Below are positions 8,707 through 17,766 of a stretch of 64,000 nucleotides of DNA, in pieces. The position numbers were made by a program, and so were the translations under genes. The DNA comes from Collinsella sp. Lineage in GTDB: Bacteria > Actinomycetota > Coriobacteriia > Coriobacteriales > Coriobacteriaceae. Each line of letters opens with the position of its first letter. The stretch's first letter is position 1. The stretch is taken from NCBI GenBank assembly GCA_019414045.1, contig DXMW01000017.1, positions 83,982-147,981 of the forward strand, in the 5' to 3' direction. Below the pieces are notes generated by a model that worked only from the letters and a program-made list of their open reading frames with translations, ran no database searches and was not told where the DNA came from.

Positions 8707-11349
8707 ATGTTAGATAGATTTACCGATCGAGCGCGCAAGGTCATGTCGATGGCCAAACAGGAGGCGCTCGATCTGCACTCAAATAAGGTGGGCACCGAGC
8801 ACCTGCTGCTCGCACTCGCCAAGGAGGACGAGGGCATCGCTGCCGAGGCGCTGCGCTCGCTTGATATCTCCTACGACGACATCATGGACACCCTCAAGGA
8901 GGTCCAGACCACGGTTCCCGAGCCCAGCGAGGAGACCGAGGCTGCCAAGCTTGCCTTTACGCCGCTCGTCATTAGCGTGATGGAGCGCTCCTTCCGCGTG
9001 GCACGTGAGAACAACCAGACCTACGTGTCGACCGAGCACTTGCTGATTGGCATCGTCGAAGAGGGTAACGGCATGGCCATGGACATCCTCATGCGCCTGG
9101 GTGTGTCGTCCGCCTCCATCAAAAAGGCTATCGAGAAACTCACCGCCAAGGACCAGGACAAGAAACGTCCGCTCGCCGGTGCCGGCGCCGGCCGTCCCGG
9201 TGCGGGTCTGCCGTTCTTTAGCGGCTCGGATGGCTCTCAGCAAAAGGGGAGCGGCACCGACACGCTCAAGCAGTTTGCGACTAACCTCACGCAGAAGGCG
9301 CGCGACGGCGAGCTCGACCCTGTAATTGGTCGCGAAAAGGAAGTCCAGCGCATGATGGAGATCCTTTCGCGCCGCACCAAGAACAACCCGCTTATCCTGG
9401 GCGATCCCGGCGTGGGCAAGACGGCCATCGTCGAGGGCCTGGCGCAGCAGATCGCTGCCGGCAACGTGCCCGAGAACCTCATGAACCAGAACATCTGGAC
9501 GCTCGACCTGCCGGGCCTCGTTGCGGGCGCCAAGTATCGCGGTGAGTTTGAGGAGCGCCTCAAGAACGTGATCCAGGAGGCCACCGAGGCTGACGACGTC
9601 ATCCTGTTTATTGACGAGATGCACACCATCATCGGTGCCGGTTCTGCCGAGGGCTCCATCGACGCGAGCTCCATGCTCAAGCCCGTGCTTGCACGCGGTG
9701 CCTTCCAGATTATTGGCGCCACCACGGCCGAGGAATTCCGCAAGTACCTCACCAAAGACCCAGCCTTCGAGCGTCGCTTCCAGACTATCGATGTCGAGGA
9801 GCCGAGCGTCGAGGACACCGTCAAGATCCTGACCGCGCTTAAGCCGCGCTACGAGGAGCACCACCATGTGCGCTACACGCAGGGCGCTATCGAGGCTGCC
9901 GCGAACCTTTCCAACCGCTACATCCAGGATCGCTTCCTGCCCGATAAGGCCATCGACCTCATCGACGAGGCCGGTGCCCGCGCTCGCATCGCCGCGAATC
10001 GTGCGCCCGAGCCGGTGCGCGAGGCCGAGCATCGCATAGAGGAGCTCAAGGCCGCCTCGCAGGAGGCCACCGAGAGCGACGACATGAACAAGGCCGCCGA
10101 GATCACCGAGCAGCAGAAGGCCGCCGAGATTGAGCTCGCCGAGGCCAAGGCCGCCTGGACCGCCGAGCTCGACGCCAGCCCGCTCACCATCGACGTGAGT
10201 CAGATTGCCGACATCGTGTCCGTGACCTCTGGCGTGCCGGTTTCCTCGCTCACCGAGAGCGAGAGCCGTCGCCTGCTGCAGACCGAAAGCGTGCTCAAGA
10301 CCCGCATTATCGGCCAGGACGAGGCCGTCGAGGCCGTCGCCAAGGCCGTGCGCCGCAGCCGCTCGCCGCTCAAGGACCCGCGTCGTCCCGGTGGTAGCTT
10401 TATCTTCCTTGGTCCCACCGGCACAGGCAAGACCGAGCTCGCCAAGACGCTCGCCGAGTACCTCTTTGGCAGTAAGGACGCGCTCATCAGCTTCGACATG
10501 TCGGAGTTCGGCAGCGAGTTCGAGGTCTCCAAGCTTATCGGTAGCCCTCCGGGTTACGTGGGCCACGACGAGGGCGGTCAGCTTACCAAGGCCGTTCGTC
10601 GTCACCCGTACTCGGTCGTGCTGTTCGACGAGATCGAGAAGGCGCACCCCGACATCTTCAACATTTTGTTGCAGGTGCTGGAGGAGGGTCGCCTGACTGA
10701 TAGCCAGGGCAAGACGGTCGACTTCCGCAATACCGTGATCATCATGACGTCCAACGTGGGCGCCCGTGAGATCGCGCAGGATGCGAGCGTTGGCTTTGGC
10801 ACCACCGGCGAGCAGGGCCTCACCTCGAGTGAGATCAAGGGCCGTGCGATGGGCGAGCTCAAGCGCCTGTTCCGCCCCGAGCTGCTCAACCGTATCGACG
10901 ACATTGTGGTGTTCCAGAAGCTCTCGGGCGAGAACCTGACCAAGATCGCGCACCTGCTGGTGGACGACCTGCGTCAGCGCCTGATTGCCAACGGCATGAA
11001 CATCAAGCTCACCGATGCGGCCTATGACAAGATCGTGGCCGAGGGCACCGACCTCACCAACGGTGCGCGTCCGCTGCGCCGCGCCATTCAAAAGCTCATC
11101 GAGGACCCGCTGTCCGAGGAGCTTCTGGCCGGCGAGTGGGGCGAGGGCGATACCGTCCTGTGCGACGTGGCCGATGGCAAGTTTGTCTTTAGCCACGGCA
11201 CGGGCGAGATCCCGGCACCGCGTCCGGCGGGCACACTCGGTGGCGATACCGTCCCGGCGGCACCGCACACCGGCAACGCCTCGCCCGTGAGCGGCGGCGT
11301 GACCTCGGGCCCCGGCGGCATGATGCAAGCCGGTTCCGGCGCGCTGTAG
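8707..11349 (+). CDS. clpC: ClpC-type ATP-dependent protease ATPase/unfoldase
   Basis: An 880-residue class I AAA+ chaperone that unfolds substrates for ClpP. It has an N-terminal Clp-N double repeat (residues 1-145, starting MLDRFTDRARKV), a first AAA+ module with Walker A GDPGVGKT at about 232 and Walker B ILFIDEMHT, a UVR/coiled-coil insertion rich in Glu and Ala at about 430-480, a second AAA+ module with GPTGTGKT at about 569 and VLFDEIEKAHPD, then the D2 small domain and a Gly/Pro-rich tail of about 45 residues. The presence of the short UVR-type middle region, not the long ClpB coiled coil, points to ClpC. The start at 8707 is supported by AAGGAAA; an upstream ATG at 8674 is unsupported. 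No ctsR-mcsAB genes precede it, unlike Bacillus. Confidence 0.93.
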   Translation: MLDRFTDRARKVMSMAKQEALDLHSNKVGTEHLLLALAKEDEGIAAEALRSLDISYDDIMDTLKEVQTTVPEPSEETEAAKLAFTPLVISVMERSFRVARENNQTYVSTEHLLIGIVEEGNGMAMDILMRLGVSSASIKKAIEKLTAKDQDKKRPLAGAGAGRPGAGLPFFSGSDGSQQKGSGTDTLKQFATNLTQKARDGELDPVIGREKEVQRMMEILSRRTKNNPLILGDPGVGKTAIVEGLAQQIAAGNVPENLMNQNIWTLDLPGLVAGAKYRGEFEERLKNVIQEATEADDVILFIDEMHTIIGAGSAEGSIDASSMLKPVLARGAFQIIGATTAEEFRKYLTKDPAFERRFQTIDVEEPSVEDTVKILTALKPRYEEHHHVRYTQGAIEAAANLSNRYIQDRFLPDKAIDLIDEAGARARIAANRAPEPVREAEHRIEELKAASQEATESDDMNKAAEITEQQKAAEIELAEAKAAWTAELDASPLTIDVSQIADIVSVTSGVPVSSLTESESRRLLQTESVLKTRIIGQDEAVEAVAKAVRRSRSPLKDPRRPGGSFIFLGPTGTGKTELAKTLAEYLFGSKDALISFDMSEFGSEFEVSKLIGSPPGYVGHDEGGQLTKAVRRHPYSVVLFDEIEKAHPDIFNILLQVLEEGRLTDSQGKTVDFRNTVIIMTSNVGAREIAQDASVGFGTTGEQGLTSSEIKGRAMGELKRLFRPELLNRIDDIVVFQKLSGENLTKIAHLLVDDLRQRLIANGMNIKLTDAAYDKIVAEGTDLTNGARPLRRAIQKLIEDPLSEELLAGEWGEGDTVLCDVADGKFVFSHGTGEIPAPRPAGTLGGDTVPAAPHTGNASPVSGGVTSGPGGMMQAGSGAL

Positions 11350-11374
11350 GGCGTGGCGACAATTTGATACGCGC

Positions 11375-11410
11375 AATCGAGGCGCTCCGGAAAGGGCGCC
11401 TCGATTTGTA
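11375..11410 (+). terminator. Rho-independent terminator after clpC
   Basis: AATCGAGGCGC (11375-11385) pairs with GCGCCTCGATT (11396-11406), followed by TGT and further T residues. Confidence 0.75.
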
Positions 11411-11563
11411 GAGCTGCGGAAGTTGTGACCGTTGCGCTATACGGTCCACCGTTAGCCGATGATGCGAGGGCGCTCGGCGTTTTCGACTGGTTTATGCACG
11501 CAAAGTCTGGGAATATACAAGTCGCATGTCTTACTGTCTAACCAGTTGCGCCAAGGAGGCACC

Positions 11564-13021
11564 ATGGACTACAAGATTACCGGCTACGAGCCCGCCCAGC
11601 TGTTCCATTTCTTTGAGGAGGTCAGCGCGATCCCCCGTGGGTCTGGCAACGAGAAGGGCATCAGCGATTTCCTGGTCGCGTTTGCCAAGGAGCGCGGTCT
11701 CGATGTGTATCAGGACGAGGTCTACAACGTCATCATTCGCAAGCCCGCATCTGCCGGCGCCGAGAATGCCCCGACCGTGATGCTGCAGGGCCACATCGAC
11801 ATGGTGTGCGACAAGCTGGGCTCCGTTGAGCACGACTTTACGACTGATGGTATCGACCTGGTCGTCAAGGACGGCGTCCTCACCGCTAACGGTACCACTC
11901 TGGGCGCCGACAACGGTATTGCCGTCGCTCTGATGCTCACTGTTCTCGATGACGATTCGATCGTTCACCCCGCCCTCGAGTGCGTATTCACCACCGACGA
12001 GGAGACTGGCCTGGTCGGCGCCGAGACGCTCGACAAGTCCCAGATTAGCGCCCGCACCATGATTAACCTCGACTCCGAGGAAGAGGGCGTTGCCACCGTT
12101 AGCTGCGCCGGCGGCGTTGTCGTTACCTACACCTGCCCGATCGCGCGCGAGCACAAGACCGGTAGCACCCTCACGCTCGACATCTCCGGCCTGCTGGGCG
12201 GCCACTCCGGCAGCGATATCCACCTGGAGCGCGGCAACGGCAACCTCATCATGGCCCGCATCATCGACCGCCTGATGGTCGCCGGCGAGCCCGCCATCGT
12301 CAGCTTTAACGGCGGCACTAAGGACAACGCCATCAACCGTGAGTGCAAGGCTGTTCTGGTTTACGCCGACCACGCTGCCGCCGAGGCAGCGGCCGAGATC
12401 GCAAAGGGCATCATCGCCGACGTCACTGCCGAGCTCGAGGTCTTCGACCCCGGCTTTACCTGCACCGTCGAGATTGCCGACGACGCCGAGGTCGAGGCCA
12501 TGGACCAGAAGTCCGCGCTTGCCCTCATCCGCGCCCTGCGTCTTGCCCCTAACGGCGTGATTCGCCGCAACGTCGCCACCGACGGCTCCGTCGAGGTTTC
12601 CTCCAACATCGGCGTGGTTGCCACCTCTGACGACCAGGTCAAAATCATGCTGTCCCCGCGCTCCTCGATCACCTCGCTGCAGAACGAGTTCAAGGACCGC
12701 CTGCAGACGCTGGCCGATGTCCTGGGCTTCGACGCCAAGTTTGAGTTCGAGTATCCCGGCTGGAGCTATGCTGAGCATTCGCCGGTCCGCGACGTCTTTG
12801 TCGAGAGCCATCGCGAGCTCTTTGGCTCCGAGCTGCGCATCGAGTCCATCCACGCCGGCCTTGAGTGCGGCCTGTTTGCCGAGGCCCTGCACGGCCTGGA
12901 CGCCATCGCCGTGGGCCCGACGCTCTCCGATGTCCACACCCCGGACGAGAGCATGGAGCTCGCTTCTGCCGAGCGCTTCTACGAGCTGCTCATCGACGTC
13001 CTCAAGCGCCTCGCTGCGTAA
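11564..13021 (+). CDS. pepD: Aminoacyl-histidine dipeptidase (Xaa-His dipeptidase, M20)
   Basis: A 485-residue cytosolic metallopeptidase that hydrolyses dipeptides such as beta-Ala-His and other Xaa-His substrates; the length equals the usual size of PepD. Metal-binding landmarks of the M20 fold are in order: GHIDMV (about 76-81), GADNGI (about 115), TTDEETGLVGAE (about 143, with the catalytic Glu pair), DSEEEG, GLLGGHSGSDIHLERGN, and near the end HAGLECGLF and VGPTLSDVHTP. The frame is open from 11459, but the ATG at 11564 is preceded by CCAAGGAGGCACC, an ideal ribosome site, and gives the family's start. It is monocistronic, with its own terminator. Confidence 0.93.
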   Translation: MDYKITGYEPAQLFHFFEEVSAIPRGSGNEKGISDFLVAFAKERGLDVYQDEVYNVIIRKPASAGAENAPTVMLQGHIDMVCDKLGSVEHDFTTDGIDLVVKDGVLTANGTTLGADNGIAVALMLTVLDDDSIVHPALECVFTTDEETGLVGAETLDKSQISARTMINLDSEEEGVATVSCAGGVVVTYTCPIAREHKTGSTLTLDISGLLGGHSGSDIHLERGNGNLIMARIIDRLMVAGEPAIVSFNGGTKDNAINRECKAVLVYADHAAAEAAAEIAKGIIADVTAELEVFDPGFTCTVEIADDAEVEAMDQKSALALIRALRLAPNGVIRRNVATDGSVEVSSNIGVVATSDDQVKIMLSPRSSITSLQNEFKDRLQTLADVLGFDAKFEFEYPGWSYAEHSPVRDVFVESHRELFGSELRIESIHAGLECGLFAEALHGLDAIAVGPTLSDVHTPDESMELASAERFYELLIDVLKRLAA

Positions 13022-13076
13022 AGGTTGCGCTAGCAGCAGTCCGAGCCACGTGCTAGCGGATTGCAAATGACATTAT

Positions 13077-13124
13077 GAGAGGGGGCATCCGAGCTTTTGC
13101 GACGGGTGCCCCCTCTCTTTTGTT
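13077..13124 (+). terminator. Rho-independent terminator after pepD
   Basis: GAGAGGGGGCA (13077-13087) pairs with TGCCCCCTCTC (13107-13117), followed by TTTTGTTTG. A second inverted repeat, CGCTAGCA with TGCTAGCG (about 13028-13058), precedes it. It also faces the 3' end of the convergent hipA. Confidence 0.85.
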
Positions 13125-13148
13125 TGATAATTGCGAAATTACGGCCAC

Positions 13149-14453
13149 CTAGTCCATTTCTGCCCTGATGAGGTCGAGGGTGCGCTGGCAGTTTTCGCGG
13201 ACGGGGCCGAGCATATGCTCGCGCAGGTCCGCCATGCCGGGCAGGTCGGCGTATTCGTCCATGACCTCTTCCATGCAAACGGGCACCTCGTAGGCGAGGT
13301 CCATCATGGTCGCAAAGCAAAACTTCTCGGATAGCCCGGCATCGGTGAGCGTCGCCTCCAGCGCGGGGTCTCCCATACCGTGGTATCGGCGGATAGCACC
13401 TGGACCGATGCGCCCCACACGATTTTCGCCGCCAACGCTCATGGCAAGGCGCGCCCGGCGGCGCATGCGCTCGTATGCCAGCCCCGATGCGACATCGTAC
13501 ATTCGAGCCATCATGGCTGCGCCGTCGTTTCCAAGGAGCAGGGAATAGTTTTTCGCATGCGCATCCGGTGCGCCGATAATGGCGTTGAAGAACAGTATCT
13601 GCGTAAACAGATACAGGTTAAGTTGATGGTGGCTCGTATTTACGAGGAACTCTTGAATGTCGCGTGTGGTCGGGCCGCCGTCTGCCGTGTACTTTTGGGC
13701 GGGCATCACCCCAAGTGCCTGACAGAGGTCTTCTTGATGTAGGCGCCTGATCGTTCCGTCTTTGACTTTCACGCGGTCATAGCGCTCAACAATGAGGGCA
13801 GGTTCGTCCTCAAACATACGATATTCGACGTTTGCCGTTGCGATGCCGGCGCGCTGGGCGCTTTTCATGCAGACAAACTCATTGAGAGCCTCGAGTTTAA
13901 AACCGATAACGCCATTTTTGAAAATATGCGTCGTGGGCGAGGACCCCATGCATTCGCACCAGCGACCGTCCATGAGTGCGAGAGCGAACTTGCCCTGATT
14001 GCCTCCAAGTGACCAACTTTCATCTAGGCCCATCCACGATGCATTGCGGTCATCTCTGATCGACTTGAGGCGGAGAGCAATTTCGTGGTCGTCTATGGGG
14101 CGGTATTCGCCGGGGCGATGCAGGACGGCGTCGACATCTTCTTCGGCACAAAATTGCACGCCGCCCGGACAGTCGAGTCCGATACGGCTGAGTAGTGCGA
14201 TGGGATTGTTGGGCCTAACGTCGAATTCCGCGGCAATCGCTTTTCGTTGGTCCTCGCTGTCGGGTAGAAGGCCAAACAGGTACGGATTCATGACCTGTTG
14301 TCCGTATGCGCGATTCGATACGGGTATGTTGGTCGATAGGGCTGGCCCGTCATAGTCATGATCGTAGGTAAAGCTGATAAGACCGTTCTCATCTTGCGTG
14401 AGCGTTCCAGCAGGCACGCCGCAAATAATGGTCCGAAGTGATGTTCTGGCCAT
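13149..14453 (-). CDS. hipA: HipA-family serine/threonine kinase toxin
   Basis: A 434-residue HipA-like kinase, the toxin half of a type II toxin-antitoxin system; the E. coli model phosphorylates GltX, but the target here is unknown. The N-terminal HipA domain (GTLTQDENG, PVSNRAYG, PYLFGLLPD) covers residues about 10-110. The kinase core has SLGGNQGKFALAL (about 150, equivalent to the SxxGxQxK nucleotide loop), the catalytic loop IGAPDAHAKNYSLLL (about 295) and YDVASGLAYE as the metal-binding segment. Those residues look intact, so an active kinase is expected. It starts 3 nt after the stop of the HTH gene on the same strand, so the two are co-expressed. Confidence 0.85.
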   Translation of the reverse strand: MARTSLRTIICGVPAGTLTQDENGLISFTYDHDYDGPALSTNIPVSNRAYGQQVMNPYLFGLLPDSEDQRKAIAAEFDVRPNNPIALLSRIGLDCPGGVQFCAEEDVDAVLHRPGEYRPIDDHEIALRLKSIRDDRNASWMGLDESWSLGGNQGKFALALMDGRWCECMGSSPTTHIFKNGVIGFKLEALNEFVCMKSAQRAGIATANVEYRMFEDEPALIVERYDRVKVKDGTIRRLHQEDLCQALGVMPAQKYTADGGPTTRDIQEFLVNTSHHQLNLYLFTQILFFNAIIGAPDAHAKNYSLLLGNDGAAMMARMYDVASGLAYERMRRRARLAMSVGGENRVGRIGPGAIRRYHGMGDPALEATLTDAGLSEKFCFATMMDLAYEVPVCMEEVMDEYADLPGMADLREHMLGPVRENCQRTLDLIRAEMD

Positions 14454-14456
14454 TGG

Positions 14457-14924
14457 CTATTTCCCTTCGGGCTTGGTTTTGCTAGATGCGTTTGCGGCAA
14501 TCGAGACTCCGAGATTGGACATGGCGAAATCGGCGAAGGCCCTGTCGTAGAGCTCGGACGTAAGGGGGGTATCTGCAAGAGCCGGAATGGTTGTGCTGCG
14601 ACGGTTGCGATGATGAAGACGTTGAGCGTGATGGCGTCTGGAGGTGCTGCAAGGTTGATCAGCATGCGGGGCGTCGATTGGGTGCTCATTTTTCGTTTCG
14701 CTTATATCCCCTTGTGCTGCGAGCGCCAGTTCAAGAGCGTCGAAAATCGCCAGCAGCTTGTCGAGTCGAATGCCGGTGGCGTCTCCTAGCTCGAGCGATG
14801 CAAGCAGGCGCTCCGAAACACCGGCCTTTTTGGCGAGGGTGGCACGGGTGAGACCCTGAGTCTCGCGTGCCTGGCGCACGTAGATGCCAGCTTGGCGTGG
14901 TGTGGTGATGGGAAGGGTATCCAC
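14457..14924 (-). CDS. hipB: HipB-like XRE-family antitoxin/repressor
   Basis: A 155-residue protein with an XRE helix-turn-helix in residues about 14-70 (GIYVRQARETQGLTRATLAKK followed by VSERLLASLELG and a leucine-rich helix). The C-terminal 70 residues are low in predicted order and end in a Lys-rich tail. The length is greater than E. coli HipB (88 residues). It lies directly upstream of hipA with a 3-nt gap, the normal hipBA order, so it is expected to repress the operon and neutralise the kinase. Three copies of a 15-nt motif in the promoter region at 14940-15007 are its probable operators. Confidence 0.8.
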   Translation of the reverse strand: MDTLPITTPRQAGIYVRQARETQGLTRATLAKKAGVSERLLASLELGDATGIRLDKLLAIFDALELALAAQGDISETKNEHPIDAPHADQPCSTSRRHHAQRLHHRNRRSTTIPALADTPLTSELYDRAFADFAMSNLGVSIAANASSKTKPEGK

Positions 14925-14939
14925 GGCTATCTCCTAACG

Positions 14940-15007
14940 TGCAGGCTTTTGCATCCTAGTATGACATGCAAAAGTCTGCATGAAAAGGCCTCATGCAAAA
15001 CTCTGCA
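14940..15007. promoter_or_regulatory. Triple operator of the hipBA operon
   Basis: TGCAGGCTTTTGCAT (14940-14954), ATGCAAAAGTCTGCA (14966-14980) and ATGCAAAACTCTGCA (14993-15007) are copies of one 15-nt site, the first in opposite orientation to the others. They lie just upstream of the hipB start, as expected for cooperative autorepression. Confidence 0.72.
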
Positions 15008-15016
15008 TGAGGCCTT
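14985..15016. terminator. Hairpin between hipBA promoter and mntP 3' end
   Basis: Thirteen-bp perfect arms AAGGCCTCATGCA (14985-14997) and TGCATGAGGCCTT (15004-15016) with loop AAACTC. It lies 29 nt past the mntP stop on the minus strand, where it is followed by TTCATGC, so terminator activity is uncertain. The third hipB-type site forms its top. Confidence 0.5.
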
Positions 15017-15044
15017 ATACGGACGTTTAGTTTTGAAGGGTGTT

Positions 15045-15623
15045 TTACAGCACTAAAATCCCTAGGTGCTCCAGCAAAATCTTGAGGCCGATGAGGATGA
15101 GCACAACGCCGCCCACGATGGTGGCGGGCTTTTCGTAGCGCGCGCCAAAGATGCGGCCAATCGCCACGCCGGCAACGGAGAAGATGAAGGTCGTGATGCC
15201 TATGAGCGACACGGCGGGAACGATGTCGACGGAAAGCGCGGCGAACGAGATACCCACGGCCAGGGCGTCAATCGAGGTGGCGATGGCGAGGATCAGGTAC
15301 TCGCCCAGGTCAATCTTTTCGGCATCCTTGCCGTCGCCTTCATCCTCGTCTTCGGTAAAGGCCTCCCACAACATTTTGCCGCCGATAAAGGCGAGCAGGA
15401 TAAAGGCGATCCAATGGTCGATGGGTCCGATGATGCCCATGAATTGACTGCCGAGCGCCCATCCGATTACGGGCATGCCGGCCTGAAAGCCGCCAAAGAA
15501 CAAGCCGAGCACCACGGCAACTTTAAGGTTGATCTTCTTCATGCCAAGGCCCTTGCAGATGGATACGGCAAAAGCGTCCATAGAAAGGCCGATAGCGAGC
15601 AACACAAGCTCTGCGAGTCCCAT
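15045..15623 (-). CDS. mntP: Manganese efflux pump MntP
   Basis: A 192-residue inner-membrane exporter of Mn(II). Six hydrophobic segments are arranged as two three-helix repeats. Each repeat carries the family's conserved Asp motif: LSMDAFAVSICKGLG (about residue 14) and ATSIDALAVGISFA (about 117), with acidic residues also in GLKILLE near the C-terminus. The acidic cytoplasmic loop FTEDEDEGDGKDAEKIDLGE joins the halves. The ATG at 15623 is used because it starts the first membrane helix and is preceded by AGAGGGAG; the longer frame runs into the riboswitch. It is controlled by the yybP-ykoY element immediately upstream, which fits a manganese exporter. Confidence 0.93.
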   Translation of the reverse strand: MGLAELVLLAIGLSMDAFAVSICKGLGMKKINLKVAVVLGLFFGGFQAGMPVIGWALGSQFMGIIGPIDHWIAFILLAFIGGKMLWEAFTEDEDEGDGKDAEKIDLGEYLILAIATSIDALAVGISFAALSVDIVPAVSLIGITTFIFSVAGVAIGRIFGARYEKPATIVGGVVLILIGLKILLEHLGILVL

Positions 15624-15675
15624 AGTCTGGCTCCCTCTCTGCGGGCGGGCCCGCGTGTACCTCTTGGGGGAGTAA

Positions 15676-15812
15676 CAAAAAAGACCCGTGGCGTACGCGT
15701 TGCGCGCACAGCCACGAGTCTCGTTCATTAAGGCAAGCCAGGCCGCATCGGCCAGTGTGTTGACTTGCCGCGCCACCGGAGGCGAACCCGATCACGCGAC
15801 TACTCCCTCATT
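15676..15812 (-). promoter_or_regulatory. yybP-ykoY manganese riboswitch with terminator platform
   Basis: Read on the minus strand, GAGGGAGTAG (15809-15800) opens the aptamer and GCAAGTCAACACAC appears further on; both are conserved aptamer segments of the Mn(II)-sensing yybP-ykoY class. The expression platform is a G/C-rich hairpin, AGACTCGTGGC pairing with GCCACGGGTCT (15721-15682), followed by six T residues. In this class Mn(II) binding prevents the terminator, so transcription of mntP should rise with manganese. Confidence 0.85.
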
Positions 15813-15970
15813 TATGCGAATCCCGATGCTACCACATAAGCAGCTCATTTGGATTGGGGCTCTCAGCTGTGTTCGCTCATTCTGTAAGCATCGGATTTTG
15901 CGGGCGTCACAGGGGCAAACCGTGAGAAACTTATTGACGTTTATGGAGCGTATACGATGGGAGCGATGCC

Positions 15971-17038
15971 TTGGATAAGAACGAGCTGCAAAAACGTATG
16001 GAACAGGCTATTCGCCTGACTGCCCCCGGCCAGCCGATCCGCACCGCCCTCGACATGATCATTGCCGGTCACCTTGGCGCCCTTATCTGCGTCGGCGACA
16101 CCGAAAACGTGCTCGCCGCCGGTAACGACGGCTTCCCGCTCAACATTTCGTTTACCTCGAACCGCCTGTTCGAGCTTTCCAAGATGGACGGCGCCATCGT
16201 TATCGATGGCGACCTCACCCAGATCCTGCGCGCCAACTTCCACCTCAATCCCGATCCCTCGCTCGCCACGAGCGAGACGGGCATGCGTCACCGTACTGCC
16301 GCTCGCATGTCGGTGCTCACCGATGCCATCGTGATCTCGGTTTCGGCTCGTCGTGCCGTCGTCAACGTGTACGTTCACGGCAAGAGCTACGAGATCCAGC
16401 CCGTCACCACCATCATGAGCTCGGTCAACCAGCTCGTCGCCACGCTCCAGACTACTCGTCAGTCGCTCGACCGCTCCCTGCTGCGCCTGACGGCCCTCGA
16501 GCTGGACGACTACGTTACGCTCGCCGACATTACCGGTATTTTCTCAAGCTTCGAGATCATGCAGCAAGCAAAGACCGAGCTTAAGGATTGCATCGTCAAG
16601 CTGGGCAACCAGGGCAAGCTCGTGCAGATGCAGCTCGAGCAGCTCGCCGGTTCCAGCATGGATACCGAGTACGACCTGATGATCCGCGACTACGCGAGCG
16701 ATTCCTCCGAGGCTAATGCCGAGAAGATTCGTGCAGAGCTCGCTCGCATGACGCCTAAGGACCTGTCCGACCCGCAGCACGTGGCGGCAGTTCTGGGTTA
16801 CGACGATCTGGACGAGGACTCCGTCATGACGCCGCTGGGCCTGCGTACGCTTTCCCGCGTGTCCGTCGTGCGTGACGGCGTGGCCGAGAAGATCGTCGAC
16901 GAGTACGGCTCGCTGCAGGAGCTCATGGACGACATTAGCGAGGATCCGGAGCGCCTGGGCGACTTTGGCGTCAACAACCCTGCCATTCTTGCGGACTCGC
17001 TGTACCGCATGAAGGGCACCAAACAGGGGAACGCATAA
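15971..17038 (+). CDS. disA: DNA integrity scanning diadenylate cyclase DisA
   Basis: A 355-residue octameric enzyme that scans DNA and makes cyclic di-AMP from two ATP. The N-terminal DAC domain has the signature DGA (about residue 73, in KMDGAIVIDGD) and RHRTA (about 106, in GMRHRTAARMSV). A long helical linker follows, then a C-terminal helix-hairpin-helix DNA-binding part with LGLRTLSRV and LGDFGVNNPAIL. The frame has no in-frame ATG at the family start. TTG at 15971 with GGGAG 7-9 nt upstream gives the expected N-terminus, so an unusual start is called. It heads an operon with ispD, overlapping it by one base (TAATG). Confidence 0.92.
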   Translation: MDKNELQKRMEQAIRLTAPGQPIRTALDMIIAGHLGALICVGDTENVLAAGNDGFPLNISFTSNRLFELSKMDGAIVIDGDLTQILRANFHLNPDPSLATSETGMRHRTAARMSVLTDAIVISVSARRAVVNVYVHGKSYEIQPVTTIMSSVNQLVATLQTTRQSLDRSLLRLTALELDDYVTLADITGIFSSFEIMQQAKTELKDCIVKLGNQGKLVQMQLEQLAGSSMDTEYDLMIRDYASDSSEANAEKIRAELARMTPKDLSDPQHVAAVLGYDDLDEDSVMTPLGLRTLSRVSVVRDGVAEKIVDEYGSLQELMDDISEDPERLGDFGVNNPAILADSLYRMKGTKQGNA

Positions 17039-17766
17039 TGGCGCCCGTATGCGCCGTGGTCGTTGCCGGTGGCAGCGGCCAGCGCTTTGGAAATCCCGGC
17101 GGCAAGCAGCTCGTTAACGTGGCGGGCCGTCCGCTCATGAGCTGGTCCATCCGCGCGTTCGATCGGAGCGACAAGGTCGGCCACATCGTGGTGGTGTGTC
17201 CTGCCGAGCGCCGTGCCGAGATGCGCCGCCTGGCCATCGACCCGTTTGACTATGACACGCCCATCAGCTTTGCCGATGCCGGCGATACCCGTCAGGATTC
17301 CACTCGTGCCGGCGTGCATGCGGTTCCGGCGGGTTTCGAATATGTCGCCATCCACGATGGCGCTCGTCCGCTCATTACGACCGAGGCCATCGACCACGCT
17401 ATCGACGTGCTCATGGGCGACCGCTCGCTCGACGGTGTCGTGTGCGGTCAGCCCGCGATCGACACGCTCAAGATTGTCGACGGCGATAATATCGTCGAGA
17501 CGCCGCCGCGCGAGCTCTATTGGGCCGCGCAGACGCCGCAGATCTTTAGCGTCGACGCCATGAAGCGTGCTCACGCCGCTGCTATCGCCGAGGGTTTTAT
17601 CGGTACCGACGATTCATCGCTGGTCGAGCGCATGGGCGGGCGCGTCCGCTGTGTCCAGAGCCCGCGCGATAACCTTAAGGTGACGGTGCCCGAGGACCTG
17701 CGTCCCGTAACCGCGATTCTACTCGGTCGCATGGCCGAGGGAGAGGACCTTCCCCATGTTCAGTAA
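17038..17766 (+). CDS. ispD: 2-C-methyl-D-erythritol 4-phosphate cytidylyltransferase
   Basis: A 242-residue enzyme of the MEP isoprenoid pathway that joins CTP and MEP to give CDP-ME. The nucleotide-binding loop VAGGSGQRFG is at residues 8-17 with the catalytic Lys in GGKQL; other family motifs are IVVVCPAE, DGARPLIT (about 107) and PQIF near residue 168. The length is normal. Translation is coupled: the start shares one base with the disA stop, and the 3' end overlaps ispF by 11 nt. Confidence 0.94.
   Translation: MAPVCAVVVAGGSGQRFGNPGGKQLVNVAGRPLMSWSIRAFDRSDKVGHIVVVCPAERRAEMRRLAIDPFDYDTPISFADAGDTRQDSTRAGVHAVPAGFEYVAIHDGARPLITTEAIDHAIDVLMGDRSLDGVVCGQPAIDTLKIVDGDNIVETPPRELYWAAQTPQIFSVDAMKRAHAAAIAEGFIGTDDSSLVERMGGRVRCVQSPRDNLKVTVPEDLRPVTAILLGRMAEGEDLPHVQ

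Noticed and set aside
8779..11376. Open frame of 865 codons on the minus strand opposite clpC
   Set aside because: Codon-bias shadow of clpC.
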